Below are positions 23,778-31,183 of a DNA stretch of 35,744 nucleotides, piece by piece. Position 1 is the stretch's first letter, and each line of letters begins with the position of its first letter. The notes below the pieces were generated by a model. The model saw nothing but the letters and a program-made list of their open reading frames with translations, was not told where the DNA came from and made no database searches. The position numbers were made by a program, and so were the translations under genes. Source of the DNA: an uncultured Aquimarina sp. (GTDB lineage Bacteria; Bacteroidota; Bacteroidia; Flavobacteriales; Flavobacteriaceae); assembly GCA_947498785.1 (NCBI GenBank), contig CANMLS010000044.1:1-35744 (forward strand), written 5' to 3'.

Positions 23778-24566
23778 ATGAAAATTAAATATTTAACAAT
23801 AATACTAGTACTCCTAGCCTACTCGATTTCTGCACAAAACAACAAAGTACTATTTGTAATGAGTGCTGCGGATACATTACAATTAAACAATGGCAAAAAA
23901 CTTCGACAAACTGGTGTCTTCCTAAATGAGTTTTATCTCGCATATAAATCTGTAACCGAAGCTGGATTTACGGTAGATTTTGCAACACCAAACGGAATTA
24001 TCGCTACAATAGATGAAGAAAGTACAAATGATAAGTATTGGAAAAATAACTTGGGAGTAAAAAATGAAGCTTTGACATTTATTAAAACAGATAGTCAATT
24101 CAATACCCCAAAAACACTTGAAAAGGTTATTGAAAACAAATCTGATTATATAGGTATGATAATCCCAGGCGGTCAGGGTTTAATGGTAGATTTAAAAAAT
24201 GACATAAACATACCTATTCTATTAAAATACTTTGCAAAAGAAAATAAGCCAACAGGACTTATTTGTCACGCTCCCAGTCTAATATTAACAATCCCAAAAG
24301 AAGAAAATCCATTCATCGGCTTTAAAGTTAATTCGGTTTCACCTTTTGAGGAGTTTGTAATTGAACGTTTCATTATGAAAGGAAAACCCAAAAATAGAAA
24401 AATAGCCAAAAGATTGAGAAAATTAGGATTAAAGTATAGAAGAAAACTACCAAAGGCAAACTATGCTGTAAAAGACAGGAACTTAGTGACTAGTCAAAAC
24501 CCGTTTTCTGGAATAGCATTTAACAAACTCTATTTAGAAGCATTAACTGAATATTTGAAAGAGTAA
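23778..24566 (+). CDS. DJ-1/PfpI-family protein, secreted
   Basis: A 262-aa protein with a signal peptide (residues 1-19, ending SISAQ). The class-I glutamine-amidotransferase-like fold has Glu51 in TGVFLNE, GGQG at 131-134, and the nucleophile elbow GLICHAP with Cys163 and His164. Family members include Hsp31 chaperones, glyoxalase III and deglycases; export is unusual but known in Bacteroidota. A basic insertion (KGKPKNRKIAKRLRKLGLK) replaces part of the usual cap. It lies on the plus strand between REP-like repeats with the SDR remnant. Confidence 0.87.
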   Translation: MKIKYLTIILVLLAYSISAQNNKVLFVMSAADTLQLNNGKKLRQTGVFLNEFYLAYKSVTEAGFTVDFATPNGIIATIDEESTNDKYWKNNLGVKNEALTFIKTDSQFNTPKTLEKVIENKSDYIGMIIPGGQGLMVDLKNDINIPILLKYFAKENKPTGLICHAPSLILTIPKEENPFIGFKVNSVSPFEEFVIERFIMKGKPKNRKIAKRLRKLGLKYRRKLPKANYAVKDRNLVTSQNPFSGIAFNKLYLEALTEYLKE

Positions 24567-24660
24567 ACTACCCTGGGGCAAGCCCACGAGGTATTTATTA
24601 GAAAAAACATTTCGATTTCGAAGCAAGCCTCAGAGCATTTAAATTTCGATTATCGGGTAA
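24564..24660 (+). repeat. REP-like direct repeat, right copy
   Basis: It contains GTAAACTACCCTGGGGCAAG, the arm CCCACGAGG and GCCTCAGAGCATTTAAAT, matching 23281-23335. It starts in the PfpI stop codon region and ends just before recombinase-tail copy h. Confidence 0.65.
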
Positions 24661-24704
24661 AAAATAGAATCAGAAACAGAATTATAGAAGTAAAAAATAC
24701 TATT

Positions 24705-24960
24705 GGCAACGCGGAGTCCTATGTAAAGCCCTTTCTTTACATCCTAGATTAAATTATCAACCAATAAAAGAATGATTTTAATTCTTTAAAAGGAGTTAGG
24801 CGCATGTATATAGGTTGCAAAGAGGTATTCAATGTATAGGGCATAACCCCAATAAAACAACTAAAATCTGTACTCACATCGTTATAAAAAACTTAAAAGA
24901 TTTACTAAATTAGCTCTTTACATATGATATATAGTTACAATAGTAATTGTATGTAGTGTT
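24705..24960 (+). repeat. Recombinase-tail repeat, copy h (plus strand)
   Basis: Family-2 sequence in the opposite orientation to copies a-g. On the plus strand it encodes RLQRGIQCIGHNPNKTTK, then ICTHIVIKNLKDLLN and stop (about 24800-24913). The GHN box is well kept, but the catalytic Tyr of the YTH box is Cys here. A decayed palindrome (GTTACAATAGTAAT) follows. The LRHSFATH box is mostly deleted. It ends 20 bases before the CRP/FNR start. Confidence 0.8.
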
Positions 24961-24979
24961 TACCTGCAAGCAAAAAAAG

Positions 24980-25558
24980 ATGACCTCAGAGTTAAAAGCA
25001 TACCTATCAGATTACTTTAGTTTTGACACAAACGAGAATGAGTCAATTGAAAAGTATTTTGAAATAAAAGAATACTTAAAAAAAGATTATTTAATAGAAG
25101 AAAACAAAATGTCTTCAGATTTTTATTTAATCCTTGAAGGTTTTGTAAGAACTCATCATGTTTCAGAACTTGGAAAAGAAGTAACTACAGAAATTTTAGG
25201 AAAAGGCGAATTGGTTTGCTCAATGTATAGTCTATTGAAAAATGAGAAATCATTTGAAAGTAGCCAATGTATCAGCGATTGTAAAATCTGTATAATATCA
25301 GAAAAATCATTTGAACAACTTTGTAACACTAATCCTAAATGGTATCAATTAGGTATGAAATTTTTAAAAAATGATATTCTAAAAAAAGAAGAACGAATAA
25401 GAGGGTTTGCAAAATTAAAAGCTAATGAACGGTATCTAAAATTAATGGAGGAAAAACCTCATATTATCAAAAATGTCCCTATAATATATATTGCATCCTA
25501 CTTAGGTATTAAACCTGAATCCCTTAGCCGCCTGAGAAGTCAACAGACTATTTCCTAA
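24980..25558 (+). CDS. CRP/FNR-family transcriptional regulator
   Basis: I start at ATG 24980 (MTSELKAYLSDYF); an earlier ATG at 24947 lies in the repeat. It has 192 aa: a beta-roll sensor at about 20-110 (IEENKMSSDFYLILEGFVRTHHV) and a C-terminal winged helix ending YIASYLGIKPESLSRLR. There is no cAMP-contact motif and no Fe-S cysteine set. It lies 63 bases before an NAD-dependent epimerase on the same strand, repeating the CRP/FNR plus SDR pairing of 5466-6725. It probably regulates that enzyme. Confidence 0.9.
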   Translation: MTSELKAYLSDYFSFDTNENESIEKYFEIKEYLKKDYLIEENKMSSDFYLILEGFVRTHHVSELGKEVTTEILGKGELVCSMYSLLKNEKSFESSQCISDCKICIISEKSFEQLCNTNPKWYQLGMKFLKNDILKKEERIRGFAKLKANERYLKLMEEKPHIIKNVPIIYIASYLGIKPESLSRLRSQQTIS

Positions 25559-25621
25559 CAATTGTTATCTCTTATCCATTATTGAATAATTTCCTTTGTA
25601 ATTCATATTAAAAATAAGAAA

Positions 25622-26620
25622 ATGAAGGAAACATCATTAATTACAGGTGTAAATGGACACCTAGGAAACAATTTATTAAGAAACCTATTATCCAAAGAAA
25701 TTAAAGTAAAAGGAACCGTGAGAAATATGGAAGACAAAGCTCCGTTTGAGGGCTTGGATTTTATTCCTATTTATGCAGATTTGATGGATAAAAAAACGTT
25801 GCTTACTGTATTAGAAGGGGTTGATATTCTTTATCAAGTTGCTGCTGTTTTTAAATTATGGACCAAAAACTCTGAAAAAGATATATATGAAGCCAATATG
25901 TTGGCTACCAGAAATATTATGGAAGCGGCAGCAGAAAAGAAAGTTAAAAAAGTGGTTTATGTTAGCTCGATTGCTGCTATGGGTAGAAAAAAATTACCCA
26001 TGACACCTGATACGTACAACAATGAAACAGAAAATATCTACTATAGATCAAAAATAGATAGCGAAAAATTAGCATGGGAAATAGCAAAAAAACACAACAT
26101 TGAAATGGTAAGTGTTTGTCCTTCGGCTATGATTGGAGAAAATTGCACAAAACTTACTCCTTCTCATAACATGTTGAGAATGGTTTTAAACAAAGAAATA
26201 TTTGCAGATAGTCAATTCTTTATAAACTGGGTAAATGTAAAAGATGTGGCAGAAGGTTGCTATTTAGCATCTATAAATGGTAAAAATGGAGAACGATACG
26301 GTTTAGGAACTTCAAAAGCAATTGGGCTAACAGAAATAATCCATTATGCTCAAGAACTATTTCCCGAACAAAAAATAAAAACACCATTCAAAATGCCAAA
26401 ATGGTTGTTGAATTTGAGTGCTGGATTTTTTGAGTTGCAATCTAGGTTTAATGGTAAGGAACCTATGCTCCAAAAGAATCAAGTAAGAATGTATTTTAAA
26501 GTCCATCAAGACATGGATATTAGTAAATCAGAATTTGATTTAGCGTATCAACCGACAAACCCAGAAATTGCTATAAAAAACGCATTGATTTTTTTGAACA
26601 AGAACAAAGACATAGTATAA
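25622..26620 (+). CDS. NAD-dependent epimerase/dihydroflavonol reductase-like
   Basis: A 332-aa extended SDR. The nucleotide motif GVNGHLG is at residues 8-14. VVYVSSIAAMG carries the active-site Ser, and YYRSKIDSEK carries the YxxxK pair, so the catalytic triad is complete. Overall it resembles dihydroflavonol-4-reductase/3-beta-HSD-type enzymes that reduce carbonyls using NAD(P)H. The substrate is not evident. It is co-oriented with the CRP/FNR gene directly upstream; the attC-like hairpin at 26625-26793 follows its stop. Confidence 0.9.
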   Translation: MKETSLITGVNGHLGNNLLRNLLSKEIKVKGTVRNMEDKAPFEGLDFIPIYADLMDKKTLLTVLEGVDILYQVAAVFKLWTKNSEKDIYEANMLATRNIMEAAAEKKVKKVVYVSSIAAMGRKKLPMTPDTYNNETENIYYRSKIDSEKLAWEIAKKHNIEMVSVCPSAMIGENCTKLTPSHNMLRMVLNKEIFADSQFFINWVNVKDVAEGCYLASINGKNGERYGLGTSKAIGLTEIIHYAQELFPEQKIKTPFKMPKWLLNLSAGFFELQSRFNGKEPMLQKNQVRMYFKVHQDMDISKSEFDLAYQPTNPEIAIKNALIFLNKNKDIV

Positions 26621-26624
26621 AAAC

Positions 26625-26793
26625 CTGCAAGTAACAATGTATGATATCAGAGCAAAGTTTAGTATTAGATCGAAAAGTCATTTTCCTTTTGAAATGACGC
26701 TAGATTTTATAACTTAAACAAGAAATAAAAACGCGCAGATAAATCGATTGGTTCTGGCTGGCCTTGCTCCGATTCATATATTTGGCGTCTAAC
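26625..26793 (+). repeat. attC-like hairpin, plus orientation
   Basis: ATGTATGATATCAGAGCAA (from 26638) pairs with TTGCTCCGATTCATATAT (26762-26779) with few mismatches. Inside, TCATTTTCC..TTTTGAAATGA is a second arm pair. A GTAAC box lies at the left and GTCTAAC at the right, just before the GNAT start. It is one of the clearest attC-like structures here and lies 3' of its gene, as in integrons. Confidence 0.7.
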
Positions 26794-26800
26794 ATAGAAA

Positions 26801-27244
26801 ATGGAACAAAAAATTGATACAATAAATAAAACTGAATACCAAGAAGTAGTAAATGTTTGGGAATCTTCGGTTAGAGCGACTCACCTTTTTTTAAAAGAAG
26901 AAGATATCGAATATTTTAAACCTCTAATCTTAAACACATACTTGGATGCTGTTGAATTAAGATGCGTAAGAAACAATGAGAAGAAAATAGTTGGTTTTCT
27001 TGGTGTAGCTGAACAGAATTTAGAAATGCTATTTGTTCACCCTGAATATCGAGGAAAAAAAATTGGAAAAATGTTATTGGACTATTCAATTGATAATTTA
27101 AATGTTACAAAAGTTGACGTGAATGAACAGAATGAACAAGCATTAGGATTTTACAAGCATTGCGGATTTGAAGTAATAGGTCGCTCTGAATTGGATTCCT
27201 CTAAAAAACCTTACCCGACTTTACATATGGAATTGAAAAAATAA
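26801..27244 (+). CDS. GNAT-family N-acetyltransferase
   Basis: A 147-aa protein with the GNAT core: IVGFLGVAEQNLEMLFVHPE as the central strands, then YRGKKIGKMLLDY as the acetyl-CoA pyrophosphate loop (R-x-x-x-x-G type), and NEQNEQALGFYKHCGFEVIG with the catalytic-side Tyr. It acetylates an amine on an unknown small molecule or protein. It is a single-gene unit between the hairpin at 26625-26793 and repeat copy i. GNATs are frequent integron cassette cargo. Confidence 0.92.
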   Translation: MEQKIDTINKTEYQEVVNVWESSVRATHLFLKEEDIEYFKPLILNTYLDAVELRCVRNNEKKIVGFLGVAEQNLEMLFVHPEYRGKKIGKMLLDYSIDNLNVTKVDVNEQNEQALGFYKHCGFEVIGRSELDSSKKPYPTLHMELKK

Positions 27245-27252
27245 AACTACAT

Positions 27253-27505
27253 ACAACACGATGCCCTATGTAAAGCCCTTTCTTTTAAACCGTAGGTTAA
27301 ATTATCTACCTATAAAAGACTTTAAAAAAGAGTTAGACGCATGTATATAGATTGCAAAGAGCTATTCGGTCTACAAGACATAACACCAATAAAACAACTA
27401 AAACCTATACTCACATCGTTATAAAAAGCTTAAAAGATTTACTAAATTAGCTTTTCACATAAGATATAGTTGCCTAGTTGCCATGGTAACTGTATGTTGG
27501 TGTTG
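27253..27505 (+). repeat. Recombinase-tail repeat, copy i (plus strand)
   Basis: CAACAC and GGTGTTG ends are intact. On the plus strand it encodes RLQRAIRSTRHNTNKTTK, then TYTHIVIKSLKDLLN and stop (about 27350-27449), with the catalytic Tyr present. A decayed palindrome (GTTGCCATGGTAAC) follows. It lies between the GNAT and S51-like genes, ending 33 bases before the latter's start. Confidence 0.85.
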
Positions 27506-27537
27506 ATAACAATCTAAAACGACATTTTAGCTAATCA

Positions 27538-28161
27538 ATGAAATACTATTTATCTTCTTACAAATTTGGTAATAAAGTTGAAATACTAAAAAAAATACTT
27601 CCTCAAAGTGCAAAAATTGGTCATATAAATAATTCTAAAGATTGGACAAATGCAAGTCCCGAAATTAGAAATTACCAATTAAAAGAAGAAATGGAATTCA
27701 TGGATAATTTAGGTTTTGTTAGTGAACATTTAGACTTAAAAAATTATTTTGGAAAAGAGAATAAATTAAGAAATAAAATTGCTTCACTAGATGGAATATG
27801 GGTTTGTGGCGGAAATACTTTTGTTTTGAGGCAAGCAATGAAATTAAGTGGATTTGACAATATCTTCAAGGAATTGCAAAAACGAGATGATTTTTTTTAT
27901 GGAGGTTATAGTGCTGGTGTTTGTGTCCTTTCTGATTCATTAAAATATATTCAGTTTGTGGATAATCCAAATGACTTTCCTTATAAAGATATCAATGAAA
28001 TAATATGGGACGGATTAAATCTGTTCAACTATGGAATATTACCACATTATGATTCTGAACATCCAGAATCGGAAGAAATTGAAAGGGAAGTTAAAAGATG
28101 CATAGAAAACAAATGGTTGTTTAAAACTATTAAAGATGGAGAAGTTATAATAATAGAATAA
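27538..28161 (+). CDS. Peptidase S51-like (peptidase E family) protein
   Basis: A 207-aa cytoplasmic protein with the class-I amidotransferase-like fold of the S51 family. GIWVCGGNTFVLRQA is at about 86-100, and the nucleophile elbow GGYSAGVCVL has Ser125. A later His (LPHYDSEHPESEE) fits the catalytic partner. Relatives are dipeptidases specific for Asp-X or cyanophycin hydrolysis products. It is the last cassette gene on the right; the island-flanking direct repeat follows 8 bases after its stop. Confidence 0.88.
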   Translation: MKYYLSSYKFGNKVEILKKILPQSAKIGHINNSKDWTNASPEIRNYQLKEEMEFMDNLGFVSEHLDLKNYFGKENKLRNKIASLDGIWVCGGNTFVLRQAMKLSGFDNIFKELQKRDDFFYGGYSAGVCVLSDSLKYIQFVDNPNDFPYKDINEIIWDGLNLFNYGILPHYDSEHPESEEIEREVKRCIENKWLFKTIKDGEVIIIE

Positions 28162-28169
28162 AAAAAACT

Positions 28170-28210
28170 GTGAGCAACCAATGCACAGGAAAATCAAAAA
28201 ACAAGTTAAC
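28170..28210 (+). repeat. Right copy of island-flanking direct repeat
   Basis: It begins GTGAGCAACCAATGCACAGG and ends AAGTTAAC. It matches 1402-1443 in the same orientation at 35 of 42 aligned positions. It lies just after the last cassette gene. Confidence 0.55.
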
Positions 28211-28364
28211 TTTTTGCTCTTCTACGATACATACTTATAACGCTACCAGCAGACAAATAGAAAATATAAAACTAAAAAACTGCTAAGGATTATACTTTAT
28301 TTTTTTAAAATGGATTGTATTTGCTCGTATAACCGAACATGAATGCTTAGCTATTGGAATCTGT

Positions 28365-28733
28365 TTATATTTTCTCATAATTGTCAATTGTTAATTCAGA
28401 TTTCACATCTCCTGTGTGTTTTATATTTTTAGGTTCAAAAAGGATCATCCAGACCTCTTTCTCTGCAACAGGTCTATGCTCAACTCCTTTTGGTATAACT
28501 ATCATTTCCCCTTCCTTGACCTCTACTTTTTTGTCTCTGAATTCCATTATCATTTTTCCTTTTAGAATAAAGAAAAGTTCGTCCTCATTTTTATGGTCAT
28601 GCCAAACAAATTCTCCTTTTACTTTTGAGATTTTAACCTGTTGTTCATTTAGTTCTGCTATAATTCTGGGTTTCCACAAGTCATTTATTAACTCAAGTTT
28701 GTCGTTTATATTTATTGCTTCCATTTTACTCAT
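28365..28733 (-). CDS. Cupin-domain protein, 122 aa
   Basis: A small single-domain cupin: VKGEFVWHDHKNEDELFFILKG is motif 1 (metal-binding HxH..E), and MIVIPKGVEHRPVA is motif 2 with the second His. The metal-binding set is complete. Such proteins act as isomerases or dioxygenases, or as sensors; the role is unknown here. An alternative start is at 28724 (MEAIN). The next gene upstream, on the same strand, is a CRP/FNR regulator 43 bases away; the two probably form an operon. Confidence 0.9.
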   Translation of the reverse strand: MSKMEAININDKLELINDLWKPRIIAELNEQQVKISKVKGEFVWHDHKNEDELFFILKGKMIMEFRDKKVEVKEGEMIVIPKGVEHRPVAEKEVWMILFEPKNIKHTGDVKSELTIDNYEKI

Positions 28734-28776
28734 ATTTAAAAATTAATATTGAGTAAATTTAAATGAAATGTGAGTC

Positions 28777-29352
28777 CTATTTCTTGATATATGTTAAGGC
28801 TTTTATTCTGCTTAAAGATTCAGGCTCTATTCTTAAATAAGAAGCTATAGCATATTGAGGTATAAGTTGCTCGATTTGTGGATGAGATTTAATTAACGAC
28901 TCATATCTTTCTTTAGCAGATTTTATGAGAAAAGATGTTTCTCTACTGCATTTTCGTATAAAGAATTGTTCTGCAATATACTTCCCGAATTTATTCCAAA
29001 CATCAGATGTCTCTTCTAATTTTTTAATTTGGTCAAAAGTTATATATCGTATTGTTGTTTGAGACATTGCTTGTATATTGCTATATGCAGGTGTTTGGGT
29101 AACAAAACTTCTATAAGCACTAATAAATGAGCTGTTAAAATAAAAGTCATTATTATACTCTTTATCATCTTTTTGGATAAATGATCTCACCGTTCCTTTT
29201 TCCACAAATCCAACAAATGAACAAATACCATTTTCTTTAAGAATAAACTCTTTTTTATCATATGTTTTCATTTGTGAGATTTCACAGAATTTCAAATAGT
29301 GTTCTTTTTGAAGTGACATTTTCTTAATAAAAATCTCTTGTAAATATGTCAT
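28777..29352 (-). CDS. CRP/FNR-family transcriptional regulator
   Basis: A 191-aa regulator of the same short type as the others in the window. The beta-roll is at about 25-115 (YDKKEFILKENGICSFVGFVEKG) and the winged helix at the end reads YAIASYLRIEPESLSRIKAL. It has no known ligand signature. It is the first gene of a two-gene minus-strand set with the cupin gene. It is the complete homologue against which the truncated gene at 6144-6725 can be judged. Confidence 0.9.
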   Translation of the reverse strand: MTYLQEIFIKKMSLQKEHYLKFCEISQMKTYDKKEFILKENGICSFVGFVEKGTVRSFIQKDDKEYNNDFYFNSSFISAYRSFVTQTPAYSNIQAMSQTTIRYITFDQIKKLEETSDVWNKFGKYIAEQFFIRKCSRETSFLIKSAKERYESLIKSHPQIEQLIPQYAIASYLRIEPESLSRIKALTYIKK

Positions 29353-29653
29353 TTTTTAAACTACAATGTTTAATATAAAAAATCGTTTTAATGCTTTTAT
29401 ATGTTATGCCAGTTACACTGGTATTTTATAAAAATACAACTATTTAGTATTTATAGATATGCAAGGCATGAATAATTATCAAGAGAAGTTGTTTACGAAT
29501 TTTCAAATAAGTGATAGCATCCTTGAATCTAGTTTTTATAGAATCTCTGGACACTTTTAAGTATTTTTTTTCATATAACCTACATATAGAGTTCAAACTT
29601 TTTATTACTGAATATCAGTAAGCTAAATATTTATTTGATTTCACCAGAAAAAC

Positions 29654-29689
29654 AAAACCCTTGTAAATATTAGTATTTATAAGGGTTTT
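29654..29689. terminator. Hairpin, terminator-like
   Basis: AAAACCCTTGTAAATA and TATTTATAAGGGTTTT form a 16-bp stem (one G-T pair) with a TTAG loop. A- and T-rich flanks allow termination in both directions. No gene ends close by. Confidence 0.7.
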
Positions 29690-29814
29690 AAAAATTTCGT
29701 AACCTCGAATTCTCAGAGTTCAAACTTTTTGATACAAGCTTTGATTGATATAGCGAAATTTGTTAAAGAACATTCAATTTAAAACGGTCTGCTACTTTTT
29801 AACAATTTCAATTC

Positions 29815-29864
29815 TTTGGATTCATAACCCGAAAGTCACAGGTTAAAGCCCTGTTCCCGCTACA
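29815..29864 (+). pseudogene. 3' half of a tRNA-Met (CAT) gene
   Basis: The anticodon loop TTCATAA is followed by CCCGA. A perfect T-stem ACAGG (29838-29842)/CCTGT (29850-29854) closes on a 7-base loop, and the acceptor strand TCCCGCTAC follows. The 5' half (acceptor, D-arm) is missing, and the anticodon stem has two mismatches. It is a relic, as left when an integrating element duplicates a tRNA 3' end. Confidence 0.6.
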
Positions 29865-29867
29865 AAT

Positions 29868-29895
29868 AAAACCAGTTATTTTCACAACTGGTTTT
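29868..29895 (+). terminator. Terminator after tRNA relic
   Basis: AAAACCAGTT (29868-29877) and AACTGGTTTT (29886-29895) form a 10-bp stem with a TTTTATTG tail, directly after the tRNA end, as expected of a former tRNA transcription unit. Confidence 0.75.
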
Positions 29896-29965
29896 ATTGT
29901 TATTGAAATTTTAATAAGTCTTGGCAGGTCGAGAAATTTATCCTAAGCGAGGCTCCAGTCGAAAG

Positions 29966-29983
29966 GAGTCCTGATCCCATTAC
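29966..29983 (+). other. Second tRNA-3'-end-like relic
   Basis: AGTCCTGATCCCATTAC agrees with AGCCCTGTTCCCGCTAC of the first relic at 13 of 17 positions and lies 119 bases downstream in the same orientation. It is too short to prove, but it suggests a duplicated attachment site. Confidence 0.35.
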
Positions 29984-30446
29984 TTTTACAAAGCTAAAAC
30001 AATGAAATTAAGTGTTTTATGTTTTTTTTATGATTTTGCTCAAAATAGTTAAATTTTACTAGCGACCACTGTGCCCCTCACATCACCTCTCATAAAGGTC
30101 TCGTAACATGAGGTTCGTAATTCATCATATCATCTATACAAATCTATAAACTTAATTGAATATTCGACCTACCAATAATAAAATAGATTTGGATATTGTA
30201 TTCTTTTATAGGTTTGATACTCTATAGTATAGGGAAAATCAATGAGTAGATTTTACGAACTTTTTAATAATTCAAAATAGAATTTGTCATTCGTTAGTTA
30301 CTTCCTCACATACGCATGAAAGGTTTCTTTTTTTAACACTATTACCTTCTTGATTATTGCTTGTTTATTAGGTATACCTTAAAAACAATATTGTTGGTCA
30401 AATGTTTATATGCTGTATTAGACTATAGGTTTTCTGATAAAAAAAA

Positions 30447-30481
30447 AGAATAAGCTTACTTAAGAAAAATAAGCTTATTCT
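30447..30481. terminator. Bidirectional hairpin terminator
   Basis: AGAATAAGCTTA (30447-30458) and TAAGCTTATTCT (30470-30481) form a 12-bp stem, with an A-run on the left for the minus strand. It lies about 145 bases 3' of the triple-repeat gene and probably terminates it. Confidence 0.7.
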
Positions 30482-30625
30482 AATAGTTTGGCTAGTCTTA
30501 ATTCTTATCAAGATATCAATCCCTTTGTATTTAACCACTTTTAAAAGACTATCATTTGTCTAATAGATCAAATACTAAAGTATCAGAATTCCATTTGCCT
30601 AATATATATCTTAGAAAATAAAACG

Positions 30626-31183
30626 TTATATTTCCTCAGAGGGTATGATGTTTGCATACTTATATCGGGTATCACCATTTTCGTCTCCATCATGCTCTCT
30701 TCCGATCATTACAGTATTCTCAGGGCAAATAAAATTACTATCTGATTCTTTGTCCCATGCACTCCATTCCCCATTAACAATTTTCATAGATACGGAATGT
30801 AAACTAACACTTGCATATTTATACCTAGTGTCACCGTTTTCATCACCTTTGTGTTCTCTACCAATTATTACGGTATTCTCAGGACATGTAAAACTACTAT
30901 CCGATTCTTTTTCCCATTCACTCCAAGTTCCACCAGATACCTTACAAATTATATCATTGTACATTAGAAGACCATAAATATATTTAGTGTCGCCATTTTC
31001 ATCACCACTGTGTTTCCTACCAATTATTACAGTATCTTCAGGGCAAGTATAACTGCTATCCGATTCTTTTATTGGGTCACTTTCATCCATTCTTTTTACT
31101 TGTACAACGCTGTCTTTTTGTTTTATCTCTTCGTTTTTACCTTTTCTAGATTCTTTTAATACCGAGTCCTTAAATTTTGTCAT
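30626..31183 (-). CDS. Protein of three GDENGDT repeats, 185 aa
   Basis: After a basic, Lys-rich N-terminus (about 45 residues) the protein consists of three repeats of about 45 residues. Each contains ESDSSFTCPENT, then VIIGREH, GDENGDTRYKYA and, between repeats, a WSEWEKES or WSAWDKES linker. One Cys per repeat and the acidic D-E-N-G-D loop suggest a small beta-module, perhaps binding calcium. No signal peptide is visible. The domain resembles short CP..GR.H.GDENG repeats in secreted bacterial proteins, which I cannot name. Repeats differ by a few residues, so duplication is recent. Confidence 0.82.
   Translation of the reverse strand: MTKFKDSVLKESRKGKNEEIKQKDSVVQVKRMDESDPIKESDSSYTCPEDTVIIGRKHSGDENGDTKYIYGLLMYNDIICKVSGGTWSEWEKESDSSFTCPENTVIIGREHKGDENGDTRYKYASVSLHSVSMKIVNGEWSAWDKESDSNFICPENTVMIGREHDGDENGDTRYKYANIIPSEEI

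Larger units (their letters stand above)
29353..30625. other. Long intergenic region with tRNA-end relics and hairpins
   Basis: No coding frame is convincing over 1.27 kb. It contains a hairpin at 29654-29689, a tRNA-Met 3'-end relic with its terminator at 29815-29895, a second weaker tRNA-end relic near 29966-29983, and a 12-bp-stem hairpin at 30447-30481. Such a region is what remains after mobile elements enter and leave a tRNA gene. Confidence 0.6.

Noticed and set aside
24947..24979. N-terminal extension of the CRP/FNR regulator
   Set aside because: These codons lie in recombinase-tail copy h and its junction; homologous regulators begin near MTSELKAYL.
4273..27505. CRISPR-like array formed by family-2 repeats
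   Set aside because: Copies are up to 310 bases, irregularly spaced, separated by genes and encode recombinase motifs.
28381..28746. Plus-strand ORF of 121 aa
   Set aside because: It is an exact antisense shadow of the cupin gene, which has clear motifs.
30645..30977. Plus-strand ORF of 110 aa
   Set aside because: It is antisense to the triple-repeat protein and inherits its periodicity.
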